This document shows, in pieces, positions 15,794 through 23,645 of a stretch of 64,000 nucleotides of DNA. A model generated the notes under the pieces. That model saw only the letters and a program-made list of their open reading frames with translations. It was not told where the DNA came from and made no database searches. This stretch comes from Nonomuraea spiralis. Its GTDB lineage: Bacteria > Actinomycetota > Actinomycetes > Streptosporangiales > Streptosporangiaceae. The stretch covers positions 87,724 through 151,723 of the forward strand of contig NZ_BMRC01000023.1 in assembly GCF_014648435.1 (NCBI RefSeq), written 5' to 3'. How positions within the stretch are numbered: position 1 is the stretch's first letter; the number at the start of each line of letters is the position of its first letter. A program made the translations under genes and the position numbers.

Positions 15794-16843
15794 ATGCCCA
15801 GGATTCAGGTGAATCCGGCCTTTCCCCTGTTCATCGACGACGCCCGCGGGCGCGTACGGCTCGGTGACTTCCCCCCGACCGGCCTGATCCTCGACCCCGC
15901 GCCGCCGCCCCTGCGGCGATTGCTGCGGCTGTGCGCCGAGACCCCCGTCGAGCAGTCCGACCTGTACGCCCTCCTCGACGACGTCACCCCCGCCGAGATC
16001 GACTCGGCCGTCGAGCAGTTGCGCGCGGCCCGCTTCCTCGTGACGGACGCCGACCTCGACGCGCTGGCCGCCGACGCGAGGTTGTCCAGGTTCGCCCTGT
16101 TCCTGGCCATGTTCCACCCGGCGGACCAGGCCGTGGCCACGCTCGGCGACCTGGCCGGCAAGCACGTGGCGGTGCTCGGCGCGGGCGCGATCGGCGGCCA
16201 GGTCGCCCTCCAGCTCGCCACCTCAGGCGTCGGCCGTCTGACCCTCCTGGACGACGACCGCGTCGAACTCGGCAACCTGCACCGCCAGCACCTCTACACC
16301 GTCCGCGACCTCGGCGAGCCCAAGACCGCCGCGGCGGCCCGCAGGCTGCGCGAGCACTGCCCGGACGTGCGCGTCACCCGCGTCGAACGGCGCATCACCG
16401 GCCCCGACGACGTGGTCACCGACGCCGACCTCGTGGTCAACACCGTCGACACCCCGCAGCCGCACATCCGCCGCTGGGTGAACCGGGCCTGCGTACGGGC
16501 CGGCACGCCGTTCGTCACCGGCGGGTTCAACCAGCACGTCGGCCTGATCGGCCCGCTGGTCGTGCCCGGCGGAACGGGCTGCCTGGCCTGCCAGGAGGCC
16601 GCCCTGGCCGAACGGTACGACTCGGCCGTCCTGCCGGCGAGCGACAACCCCGGGCGCGTCATCCCGTCGTTCGGGCCGCTGTGCGGGATCGTCTCGGGCA
16701 TGCTCGCCGCCGAGGTGATCCGCTTCCTGACCGGCACCGGCGCCCCGGCCGTCGAGGGCCGCGCCGTCTGGCTCGACCTGCTGACGCTGACCACCACGGC
16801 CTACGAGTTCGACCGCCTGGACGGCTGCGAGGTGTGCGCGTGA
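15794..16843 (+). CDS. MccB-like E1/ThiF-family adenylating enzyme
   Basis: A 349-residue E1-like protein. Residues about 1-95 are a non-catalytic region ending in a winged-helix-like segment (LCAETPVEQSDLYALL onward), in the place of the MccB peptide clamp/RRE. The Rossmann nucleotide site is GAGAIGG (129-135). LLDDDRVELGNLHRQ carries the conserved Asp, Asn and Arg for ATP and Mg. Two CxxC pairs, Cys263/Cys266 (GCLACQ) and Cys345/Cys348 (GCEVC), form the structural Zn site. Layout, length and phrases such as WVNRACVRAG...GPLVVPGGTGCLACQ parallel E. coli MccB, which adenylates the C-terminus of its peptide. It therefore probably activates the peptide encoded just upstream. It overlaps the next gene by GTGA. 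Other peptide-acting ThiF proteins (PaaA, TOMM partners) remain alternatives. Confidence 0.82.
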   Translation: MPRIQVNPAFPLFIDDARGRVRLGDFPPTGLILDPAPPPLRRLLRLCAETPVEQSDLYALLDDVTPAEIDSAVEQLRAARFLVTDADLDALAADARLSRFALFLAMFHPADQAVATLGDLAGKHVAVLGAGAIGGQVALQLATSGVGRLTLLDDDRVELGNLHRQHLYTVRDLGEPKTAAAARRLREHCPDVRVTRVERRITGPDDVVTDADLVVNTVDTPQPHIRRWVNRACVRAGTPFVTGGFNQHVGLIGPLVVPGGTGCLACQEAALAERYDSAVLPASDNPGRVIPSFGPLCGIVSGMLAAEVIRFLTGTGAPAVEGRAVWLDLLTLTTTAYEFDRLDGCEVCA

Positions 16844-17928
16844 CGGCCGGGCCGCTGCCGGACCTGTCGTACCTGAGTGTGGTGGCCGACGGCCCGGACG
16901 ACTACGTGATCGGCAACGGCGAGACGTTCGTCAACGTGCCGGGCGTGGCGGCGGCCGTGGTCGAGGCGCTCGACGGCACCAGGACGGCCGTGCAGGCCCG
17001 CGCCCTGGTGCTGGCCGAGCGCGGCGTGGACGTGGACGTGGCCGAGTTCGTGACCGGACTGGACGCCGCCGGGCTGCTCGGCCGGCCCATGCGCCCGCCC
17101 AACCTGTGGGACCGGATCCGTCCAGGCCACGTGGCCTGGCTGTTCTCCCGCCCGGCGCACGCCGCGCTGGCCGTGCTGACCGGCTGCGCCCTGGCCGCGG
17201 CGGTCGCCAGGCCGGACGTGCTGCCGTCCTTCGCCGCGCTGGTGTGGTCGGACAGCCTCGCCTTCACCGTCGCCTTCGCGGCCGGCTCGTGGCTGCTCGT
17301 GCTGGTCCACGAGCTCGGGCACATCGCCGCGGCCCGGTCCCTGGGCGTACGGGCCGAGTTGTCGCTCGGCACCCGGCTGCAGTTCCTCGTCGTGCAGACC
17401 AGGATCACCGGGATCTGGGGTGTGCCCAGACGTGCCAGGTACCGGGCCTATCTGGCCGGCATGCGGATGGACTGGTTCCTCGTCTGCGCCGCGTCGTGCG
17501 TCCTGTACGTCGCCGACGTGCCCGTGGCGCGGCTGGTCATGGTCATCTGCCTGTCGCAGATCGCCTGGCAGTTCCTGTTCTTCATGCGGACCGACGTCTA
17601 CTACGCCTTCGCCAATGCCAGCGGGAACAAGAACCTCATGGCCGACGCGCAGGCGTACCTGCGGGCACAACGGCCCCGTACGGCGCGGCGCAGCGTACGG
17701 GTCTACGCCTGGTTCCTCGTCGTCGGGCGGGTGCTCGGGCTGGCCTTCTTCGCCCTCTACACGGTTCCGGTGACGGTCGCGGTGTGCCGCCGGGCCCTCG
17801 CGGAGCCGCCGGGCTGGCAGCCGGTCGCCACACTGGCCGTGGTGGGCGCCGGCTGGGCGCTCTACCTGGCGGTGCTCGTCCGCCGCCTGCTCACCTCGGC
17901 GCCCTGGCGTACCCGGCGGGGCTCCTGA
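16840..17928 (+). CDS. PqqD-like domain fused to M50 membrane metalloprotease
   Basis: A 362-residue membrane protein. Residues about 10-85 (DDYVIGNGETFVNVPGVAAAVVEALDG to FVTGLDAAGLLGRP) look like a PqqD/RRE domain, the unit that grips RiPP leader peptides. About five or six transmembrane segments follow. The zinc-protease motif HELGH is at 157-161, and a likely third ligand is Asp252 in MRTDVYYAF. This is the pattern of site-2-protease relatives found in peptide-maturation clusters. The GTG start overlaps the ThiF stop by 4 nt, so both are co-translated. The inferred role is leader removal and/or membrane handling of the modified peptide. No dedicated ABC exporter or immunity gene is visible beside it. 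Confidence 0.78.
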   Translation: MTAGPLPDLSYLSVVADGPDDYVIGNGETFVNVPGVAAAVVEALDGTRTAVQARALVLAERGVDVDVAEFVTGLDAAGLLGRPMRPPNLWDRIRPGHVAWLFSRPAHAALAVLTGCALAAAVARPDVLPSFAALVWSDSLAFTVAFAAGSWLLVLVHELGHIAAARSLGVRAELSLGTRLQFLVVQTRITGIWGVPRRARYRAYLAGMRMDWFLVCAASCVLYVADVPVARLVMVICLSQIAWQFLFFMRTDVYYAFANASGNKNLMADAQAYLRAQRPRTARRSVRVYAWFLVVGRVLGLAFFALYTVPVTVAVCRRALAEPPGWQPVATLAVVGAGWALYLAVLVRRLLTSAPWRTRRGS

Positions 17929-18012
17929 GAGCGACCGGCCGCCGGGCGGCGAAGCGCCTGATGCGGATCCCGCGGTCCTGTCCACCGGCACCCGCGGCCG
18001 GGACCGCGGCGA

Positions 18013-21000
18013 TCACAGGTGCCCGCGGCTCTTGGCGATGACCTCCTCCGTGGTCAGCGGCGCCTCCGGGTGGTGGGTCAGGCACATCGGCACCCGCGCC
18101 TTGGCGAACCCGCCGCCTTCGCGCGCCACGTAGAACTCGCCCGACGCCAGCCGGGAGATGTCCGGCACGTCGCCGCCGCCCTTGGCCTGGGCCATCTCCC
18201 TGGCCGCGCCGATCTGGATCGGGGCGTTCAGCAGGCCGAAGAACTGCGTCGCGCAGTTGCCGGGGATCTGGTTGTGCAGCCCCTTGGGTGCCTGGGTGGC
18301 GAAGACGAGGCCGAGCCCGTACTTGCGGGCCTGGGAGGCGAGCATCACCGTGCTGCGCGTGGAGACCGACGCGCCGCCGGCCGCGGGGGCGAACGTCTGC
18401 GCCTCGTCCATGACGAACAGCGCGCCCAGCGGCCGATCCTGGGCAGGATGCCGCTTGAACCAGACGAACAACTCCATCTCCAGCCGGCTGACGAAGCTCT
18501 GGCGCTGCTCCAGACCCGGCAGCCCGGCCAGGCTGATCACCGAGACCCGGGCCCGCCGGCCAGGGGGCGGCGTCACCAGCAGCCCGGGGTCGACCGGTTC
18601 GCCCGCCCCGCCGAACAGCGGATCGTTGTCCATCGCCGCCGTGAGCGACTGCGCCAGGTCCGCCCCGATGCGCCCGGCGCTGGCCAGCTCGCTCACGCCG
18701 TCCGGGAGGTCGGCCAGGAACGCCGCGAATCCCCTCAAGCTGGTCGCGCCGCCGCGCCCGTAGGAGGCCAGGGCCTTCCTGAGCACCGCCTGCCCGCGCA
18801 GCGCCTTGTCGGTGTTGGCATCCAGCCTCACCCGCGGCACGATGAACGCCACCGCCGCCTCGACCGCCTCCGCGAACTCGTCGGGATCGCCGGTCAGGCT
18901 CGCGAGGTCGGGCAGCGGCTGGAAGCTCAGCGGCCGTCCGCCCGTGCGGCCCGGCGTCCAGACGGTCACCTCGGTGGCCGCCAGATACTCCTCGGCGCGG
19001 CGCGCGTCCCCCTCCTCCCACGTGCGCGGCGGCTCGGGCCACGGCTCGCCCAGCCTGGCCAGGTCGTTGTTCGGGTCGAGCACGATGGAGGAGACGCCCC
19101 GCAGCGCGCACTCCTCGACCAGCCGCCTGATCAGCACGGTCTTGCCCGAGCCTGAACCGGCGAAGATCGCGGTGTGCTTCCGCAGCGCCTCCAGCTCGAT
19201 CCGCACCGGTGTGCCGTCCGCCATCCGCCGTCCTATCGCCAAGGATTGCGGCTGTGCGCCGCCGTCCTCGGCCCCGGCCCTCGCGTGCGGAGCGACGGCC
19301 GGCGGCACCGGAGGACTCGCGGGAGCCGGGGACGGTTTGGCCGGGCCCGCTCCTGCAGGAACGCTCCAGGTCTCGGTCACGGCATCGGCCAAGGCCTCGG
19401 TCAGGAAGCCGATCCCCGATGCCGGCCGGCGGGCGGCGAGCCAGGCGGCCAGGTCCGGCGGGTTCGCCGCCACCAGAGCCTGGAGTGCGGACAGGACCAG
19501 CAGGTCCTGCCGGTTCACCCGCAGCGTCCTGCCGCCGGCCCGCTCGAACGCCGTGATCGTCTCCTTGGTCGCCGTCCCCGGGGACCAGGGGGTGTTGCGC
19601 AGCAGGAACAGCCGCCGCTTGGGCACCTCCGCGTCCAGCCCGGCAGCCACGCACGCTTTGCGGACACGGTTCAGCGCCGCGTTCCCGTGTCCGGCGCTGA
19701 CCGCGCGAAAGGCCCAGTGCACCTCGTCCTCTCTGCTCTCGTCGAGCGTGCGGCGCAGCCGGGCGTGCAGCGGCGGCTTGGCGCTCGGCGGCGGGTCCAC
19801 GCTGAAGGCCAGGCCGGGCTCACCCTGCTCGGCGATCCACGCGTACAGCCCGGCCGCCAGCAGCGCGGGCATCGCGGTGTCCTCGTTCGCCTGGTCGATC
19901 ATCGGAGCCTGCGCCGCCTTCAGCAGTTCGGCGTATCGGGCGTCCAGCGCGCCGAGGTCGGCGGGCGGCGCGGGCGGCTGGGGATGCGGCGCCGGCTGCG
20001 CGGCGAACCCGGTCAGCTCCCTGACCTCGCCGTCCAGCAGGCAGGCGTGGACGTGCCGGTCGATCCGTATGAGCAGTTGCCGCGGGGTGAACCCGGGCGC
20101 CTGCTCGAACGCCTCCGGCCGGACCGGCCAGGTCGGGTACGGCGGCTTGATGCCCGCCTCCCCGTACTGGACCTCGAAACGAGTGGCGACCAGCGCGCGA
20201 GCGGTGGCCGCGTCGGGGATGGTCTTGAGCTGGACCGCCTGGCGGAATCGGTCGCGCACGGTGTCGACCGCCACCCGTTCGATGAGCGTCCAGGTGACGG
20301 GGATGCACGTCACGACCGTCAGCGTCCGGCGCGTGACCTCGCGCAGGGCCATCAGCCCGCCCGCGATCCGCTCGATCATGAGCTGCTCGGCCGGGTCATG
20401 CTCGGCGCCGCCGGTGGTCGAGACCCGCGACTGGGCGACGAGCGGGTCGATCTGGTCCACGGCGACGATCGTGGGGCCGGTGAGGGCCATCAGGCGCGAG
20501 ACGTCCCTGACGATCTCCTGCGGCGTCCTGCCGAGCTGCCGGATGCCCCAGCGGCTCCGCTCGCCCGGTTCGCCTTCGGGAGCCGACGACAGGTACGCCT
20601 CCCCGAGGTCCTGAAGGCCCGGATCGTCGCCGGCCAGCAGGACCAGGGCCCGCGCGGCGTCCTGACTGTCGCGGCCGACCTGACCCCCGACCCGGCGGAG
20701 CGCGGTGACGAAGGCGTCCAGTTCATCCCTGGTGAGGCCGCGCTTGCCGGCGATCGAGCGACGCGCCATGCGGGACAGCCCCGCCATGATGGCCAGGCGG
20801 TCCAGGAGCACGGCGAGTTGCGTCTGCCCGTCGTACCGGGGCCGGGAGAGGCTGTCCAGGAGCGAGACCACGATGCTCTCCCAGAAGCCCTTGGCATCCA
20901 GCAGGCCGACCAGGACGAAGTATCCTCCCTCGCGCTGGGCGCGCTCGCGCAGCCAGCCGAGCAGGTGCGTCTTTCCGGTACCACGCTGGCCCTGTACGAC

Positions 21001-21174
21001 GACGCCGATGGGGCTGGCGTCCGGCCGGTGCGTGGCCTGGGCCAGACCGTCGAGGAGGATCTTCGTGGACGCGCCGTGCAGGCCCTCGACGTGGAAGGGG
21101 GAGCGGTGCCACACGTCGTCGGCGCCCTCGGTGTAGTTGAAGGTCAGCGCGGCCAGGTCCGCGACGCCGCTCAC
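18013..21174 (-). CDS. Dual P-loop ATPase: AAA module fused to HerA/FtsK-like module
   Basis: A 1,053-residue protein with two NTPase domains. The N-terminal AAA/STAND-like module (about 25-480) has Walker A GQRGTGKT (62-69) and a Walker B-like IVAVDQID; parts of it resemble phage-defence and KAP-type ATPases. A helical/winged region and a Pro/Ala-rich linker (about 625-640) follow. The C-terminal HerA/DUF87-like module (about 645-1053) has Walker A GSGSGKT ending at Lys678 and the HerA-type Walker B LFVMDEAQTFAP, then a sensor segment MLASQARKYGLGLVFATQ. HerA ATPases form hexameric DNA translocases that partner nucleases. The GTG start overlaps the upstream winged-helix gene by GTGA, and a DUF559-type nuclease gene heads the operon. 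Anti-phage or DNA-restriction function is inference. Confidence 0.82.
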   Translation of the reverse strand: MSGVADLAALTFNYTEGADDVWHRSPFHVEGLHGASTKILLDGLAQATHRPDASPIGVVVQGQRGTGKTHLLGWLRERAQREGGYFVLVGLLDAKGFWESIVVSLLDSLSRPRYDGQTQLAVLLDRLAIMAGLSRMARRSIAGKRGLTRDELDAFVTALRRVGGQVGRDSQDAARALVLLAGDDPGLQDLGEAYLSSAPEGEPGERSRWGIRQLGRTPQEIVRDVSRLMALTGPTIVAVDQIDPLVAQSRVSTTGGAEHDPAEQLMIERIAGGLMALREVTRRTLTVVTCIPVTWTLIERVAVDTVRDRFRQAVQLKTIPDAATARALVATRFEVQYGEAGIKPPYPTWPVRPEAFEQAPGFTPRQLLIRIDRHVHACLLDGEVRELTGFAAQPAPHPQPPAPPADLGALDARYAELLKAAQAPMIDQANEDTAMPALLAAGLYAWIAEQGEPGLAFSVDPPPSAKPPLHARLRRTLDESREDEVHWAFRAVSAGHGNAALNRVRKACVAAGLDAEVPKRRLFLLRNTPWSPGTATKETITAFERAGGRTLRVNRQDLLVLSALQALVAANPPDLAAWLAARRPASGIGFLTEALADAVTETWSVPAGAGPAKPSPAPASPPVPPAVAPHARAGAEDGGAQPQSLAIGRRMADGTPVRIELEALRKHTAIFAGSGSGKTVLIRRLVEECALRGVSSIVLDPNNDLARLGEPWPEPPRTWEEGDARRAEEYLAATEVTVWTPGRTGGRPLSFQPLPDLASLTGDPDEFAEAVEAAVAFIVPRVRLDANTDKALRGQAVLRKALASYGRGGATSLRGFAAFLADLPDGVSELASAGRIGADLAQSLTAAMDNDPLFGGAGEPVDPGLLVTPPPGRRARVSVISLAGLPGLEQRQSFVSRLEMELFVWFKRHPAQDRPLGALFVMDEAQTFAPAAGGASVSTRSTVMLASQARKYGLGLVFATQAPKGLHNQIPGNCATQFFGLLNAPIQIGAAREMAQAKGGGDVPDISRLASGEFYVAREGGGFAKARVPMCLTHHPEAPLTTEEVIAKSRGHL

Positions 21175-21806
21175 GGCTTGCCGATCCACAGCAGATGCTT
21201 GTCCTGCTCGCCGATGATCACCGCCGCTTCTCGGTCCTCGGGCGTGAGCGTCTTCTGGTTCGACTCCGGGACGAGGTTCACGTCCGGCAGGCGTTCCATG
21301 AGGACGAGCGCCTCGTCCACCTCCGCCTTCGGCACGCCGGGCAGCAGCCGCCGGAGCGGGGTCAGGCTGACCCACGCCCCCGGCTCGGCGGCGAGTTCGG
21401 CGTAGGCGGCCCGGACACGGGACTCCAGGCCCGCGGGCGGCGCTTCCGGCTCGGGCTCGAAGATCTCCGACAATCGCTGGTCGGTACGCCGCATGAACCG
21501 GGGCAGCCAGGCGAGCAGAGCCCGCGCGATGGCGCCCGAGGAGCCGGTCTGGGGCGGGATCGTCCCGGAGCGCAGGTCGTCGGCGAGTCTGGCCCAACCA
21601 GAGTCGGTCAATACGTGCACAAAAGCGCGCCCGCGCCTGGGCTGCCTGCTCTCGACTAACTTCAGGTCGTTGAGCCTCTGCCGCTTCTTTCCGTCGATGG
21701 TCAGTCTGTAGTGCTCCTTGAGCTCGCTGTTGGACATCTCGCGAGCTTCGACGGCCAGCACCAGCAGGGCAGTGAACTCGGGCAGCGACAGCCCTTTTTC
21801 TGGCAT
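21171..21806 (-). CDS. Winged-helix protein in HerA-nuclease operon
   Basis: A 211-residue soluble protein. The N-terminal 75 residues (LSLPEFTALLVLAVEAREMSN; ELKEHYRLTIDGKKRQRLND; FVHVLTDSGWARL) have the helix pattern and wing of a winged-helix DNA-binding domain. The C-terminal half holds a second small helical unit (LTPLRRLLPGVPKAEVDEALVLMERL) resembling another winged helix. No catalytic motif is visible. It starts 3 nt after the nuclease gene stop and overlaps the ATPase gene by 4 nt, so it is made in fixed ratio with both. Likely a DNA-recognition or adaptor subunit, or an operon regulator; I do not recognise the family. Confidence 0.65.
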   Translation of the reverse strand: MPEKGLSLPEFTALLVLAVEAREMSNSELKEHYRLTIDGKKRQRLNDLKLVESRQPRRGRAFVHVLTDSGWARLADDLRSGTIPPQTGSSGAIARALLAWLPRFMRRTDQRLSEIFEPEPEAPPAGLESRVRAAYAELAAEPGAWVSLTPLRRLLPGVPKAEVDEALVLMERLPDVNLVPESNQKTLTPEDREAAVIIGEQDKHLLWIGKP

Positions 21807-21809
21807 ATC

Positions 21810-22850
21810 TCATCCTTCCGCTCTGCGGTGGTTCCGCAGAAGCCGGCCAATCTGACGGACCACAGTGTCCATGTCAGTCAACACCTGAGAATCGGTGAAG
21901 CGCAGCACGGCGTAACCATCGAGTTGCAGAAGCACGTCCCGCTGCCGGTCGGCGGCGAACTTGGCAGGCGTCCGGTGGTCGGGGCCGTCGATCTCCACGA
22001 CGCAGCGTTCGCTCTCCCAGAGCAGGTCCACCCGGATCGGGACGGCCAGCGGACGCGGCCGGTACGTCTGGTTCCACGCCCGTCCTCCGGCCCACGCCCG
22101 GGACGACAAGGCCGCCTCCAACGCCCGCTCGCTCGGGCTGCCCGGATGAGGCCTGCCCGCGACCGGCGGGTACGCGACCGCAGGAGCCCGATCGGCCGTC
22201 GCGGGCAGCGGGACTGGGGCCGTGACGGTTTCCGGGGCGCCGGGGGCTGTGCCCACCGGGAAAGAGGCCGGGGCGGGGAGCGTGCGCACGTGGTCGTCGT
22301 CGTGCAGGGGCGGGCCCGTCAGCCAGACGCCGGCTCTGCCCCGGTGCGCCAGCCACTCGCACCCGGCGACCAGTACCTCCTGTCCCGCCGTGCCCAGCCC
22401 TTCCGGCACCCGTACAAGGACCGCCAGCCGGGCCCGGCCGAAGCTGTCGGCCAGCACTCTCACCAGCCCGGCCGCGCGTACCTCCGGCGTGAAGACGCTG
22501 GGGCCGCCCGCGAGAGCGCGCTGGGCCAGCTCGGCGAGGAACGGTCCGAAGTGGCCGGTGACCGAGGATCTGCGCAGTGCCAGCACCTGGACCGCGGCCA
22601 TGTTCACCCCCGACGGGCCCTCGATGCCCTCCGCGCCCGGCAACCAGGCCGGGAACAGCGCGATGGCCGCCTTGTCCAGCTCACGCAGGACGGAGGCGGC
22701 CAGATCGGCGACGGAACGTTCCTCGGCGGCGAAGTAGGTGACGACGGCCGGGGCGTCGTCCGGCAGGGGATCGAGGGCCAGCGCCACGGCGTCAGGGTCG
22801 GCATCGAGCCGTACCACCTGGCCGATCGGCAGCTCTGCCCACGACGACAC
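21810..22850 (-). CDS. DUF559/Vsr-like nuclease-domain protein
   Basis: A 346-residue protein. The C-terminal domain (about 235-346) is of the DUF559 type, a PD-(D/E)XK fold related to Vsr very-short-patch endonucleases. Key parts are RVDLLWESERCVVEIDGPDHR, giving the Asp...Glu-x-Asp catalytic pattern, then FAADRQRDVLLQLDGYAVLRFTDSQVL. The N-terminal about 170 residues are a mixed alpha/beta region (LPDDAPAVVTYFAAEERSVADLAASVLREL) that I do not recognise, and an Ala/Pro-rich linker separates the two. In the usual PD-(D/E)XK E-x-K motif the last residue is Lys; DUF559 uses E-x-D. The GTG at 22850 follows AGGGAAG. It is the first gene of the three-gene operon with the dual ATPase. Confidence 0.78.
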   Translation of the reverse strand: MSSWAELPIGQVVRLDADPDAVALALDPLPDDAPAVVTYFAAEERSVADLAASVLRELDKAAIALFPAWLPGAEGIEGPSGVNMAAVQVLALRRSSVTGHFGPFLAELAQRALAGGPSVFTPEVRAAGLVRVLADSFGRARLAVLVRVPEGLGTAGQEVLVAGCEWLAHRGRAGVWLTGPPLHDDDHVRTLPAPASFPVGTAPGAPETVTAPVPLPATADRAPAVAYPPVAGRPHPGSPSERALEAALSSRAWAGGRAWNQTYRPRPLAVPIRVDLLWESERCVVEIDGPDHRTPAKFAADRQRDVLLQLDGYAVLRFTDSQVLTDMDTVVRQIGRLLRNHRRAEG

Positions 22851-22906
22851 GGCTTCCCTGCCCTCACAAGATCGGAGATTCGGCAATTGGGAGGGTAGCC
22901 CCGTCC

Positions 22907-23599
22907 CTATCGGACTGTCACCCAGGCGGCGGCGGAGGGGGAGTCCAGGGCCGGGTCGTGAGCGCGGGTCAGCAGGGACTGGGAAACGCCCGCTTTGAGG
23001 AGGGCCGCGATCCGCAACACCGGGATCAGCGTGAGTGCGAACAGCACGCCCGCCAGCGTGTTGAACACCACGAACGGCACGGTGCCGGTGCCCAGGCCGA
23101 GCAGGGCGGGCAGGCCGCCGTCCACGCCGGGGATGGCGGCGATCGCCCAGCCGTACAGCGGGAAGGTCAGCCCGAGCACGGCGCCCGCCCACCACACCGC
23201 CCCCAGGACGAAGGCGGCCAGCGAGACCGGGAACGTGATGATCGCATGCAGCAGGTCCATCGCCGCCTGGCCGGAGGCCAGCGGGTTCATCATGCGGCGG
23301 AACGTACCCGCCCCCGCGGGGGCCTGCGCGTAGCGGGGGCGGGCGATCGGGTGGCCCAGGACGCCGGGGAGCGCGGCGCGCTCCAGGTCGGCGAAGTTGC
23401 GGGCCATGGCGGCGGTGGCGGCCAGGACGGGCAGTCCGACGAAGGCGACCGCCGAGCCCAGGCCGGCCGAGACGCCGGCGACGGTGAGGGTGAAGGAGGC
23501 GGCGGCCATGGGGAGGCCGAGCAGGACGTATCGGGTGTCGGCGGCGACGCGGTGCCGGAGGGATGTCATGCCCATGACGTTACGGATCCGGCGCGGCAT
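22907..23599 (-). CDS. Membrane protein with putative sensor domain
   Basis: A 230-residue integral membrane protein with two pairs of hydrophobic helices (YVLLGLPMAAASFTLTVAGVSAGLGSAVAFVGLPVLAATAAMARNF; PVSLAAFVLGAVWWAGAVLGLTFPLYGWAIAAI; GVLFALTLIPVLRIAALL). The layout is that of the Sensor domain (PF13796) usually found at the N-terminus of actinobacterial histidine kinases; here it stands alone without a kinase. The start is the ATG at 23599, with AGGA 8 nt upstream. An 18-bp palindrome lies 29 bp further upstream. Function is unknown; it may modulate a partner encoded elsewhere. Confidence 0.6.
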   Translation of the reverse strand: MPRRIRNVMGMTSLRHRVAADTRYVLLGLPMAAASFTLTVAGVSAGLGSAVAFVGLPVLAATAAMARNFADLERAALPGVLGHPIARPRYAQAPAGAGTFRRMMNPLASGQAAMDLLHAIITFPVSLAAFVLGAVWWAGAVLGLTFPLYGWAIAAIPGVDGGLPALLGLGTGTVPFVVFNTLAGVLFALTLIPVLRIAALLKAGVSQSLLTRAHDPALDSPSAAAWVTVR

Positions 23600-23627
23600 G
23601 ATCGATCCTGGCCGCGGCCCTGTCCAT

Positions 23628-23645
23628 GGTAGGGCCTGCCCTACC
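23628..23645. promoter_or_regulatory. Perfect 18-bp palindrome GGTAGGGC-CT-GCCCTACC
   Basis: Perfect 8-bp arms with a 2-bp centre, overlapping the stop of the nitrilase gene and lying 29 bp before the start of the sensor-domain gene. It could be an operator for the latter. As RNA the arms could pair, but the 2-nt loop is too tight for a good terminator. Confidence 0.4.

Noticed and set aside
15663..16843. Microcin C as the product of the peptide/ThiF pair
   Set aside because: The enzyme is MccB-like, but the peptide ends in Cys instead of Asn, and the aminopropyl, MccC exporter and self-immunity genes are absent. Kept only as the nearest analogue.
18013..22850. Assignment of the HerA operon to BREX, DISARM or SIR2-HerA
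   Set aside because: No methyltransferase, PglZ, helicase or SIR2 domain is present; the partner is DUF559-like.
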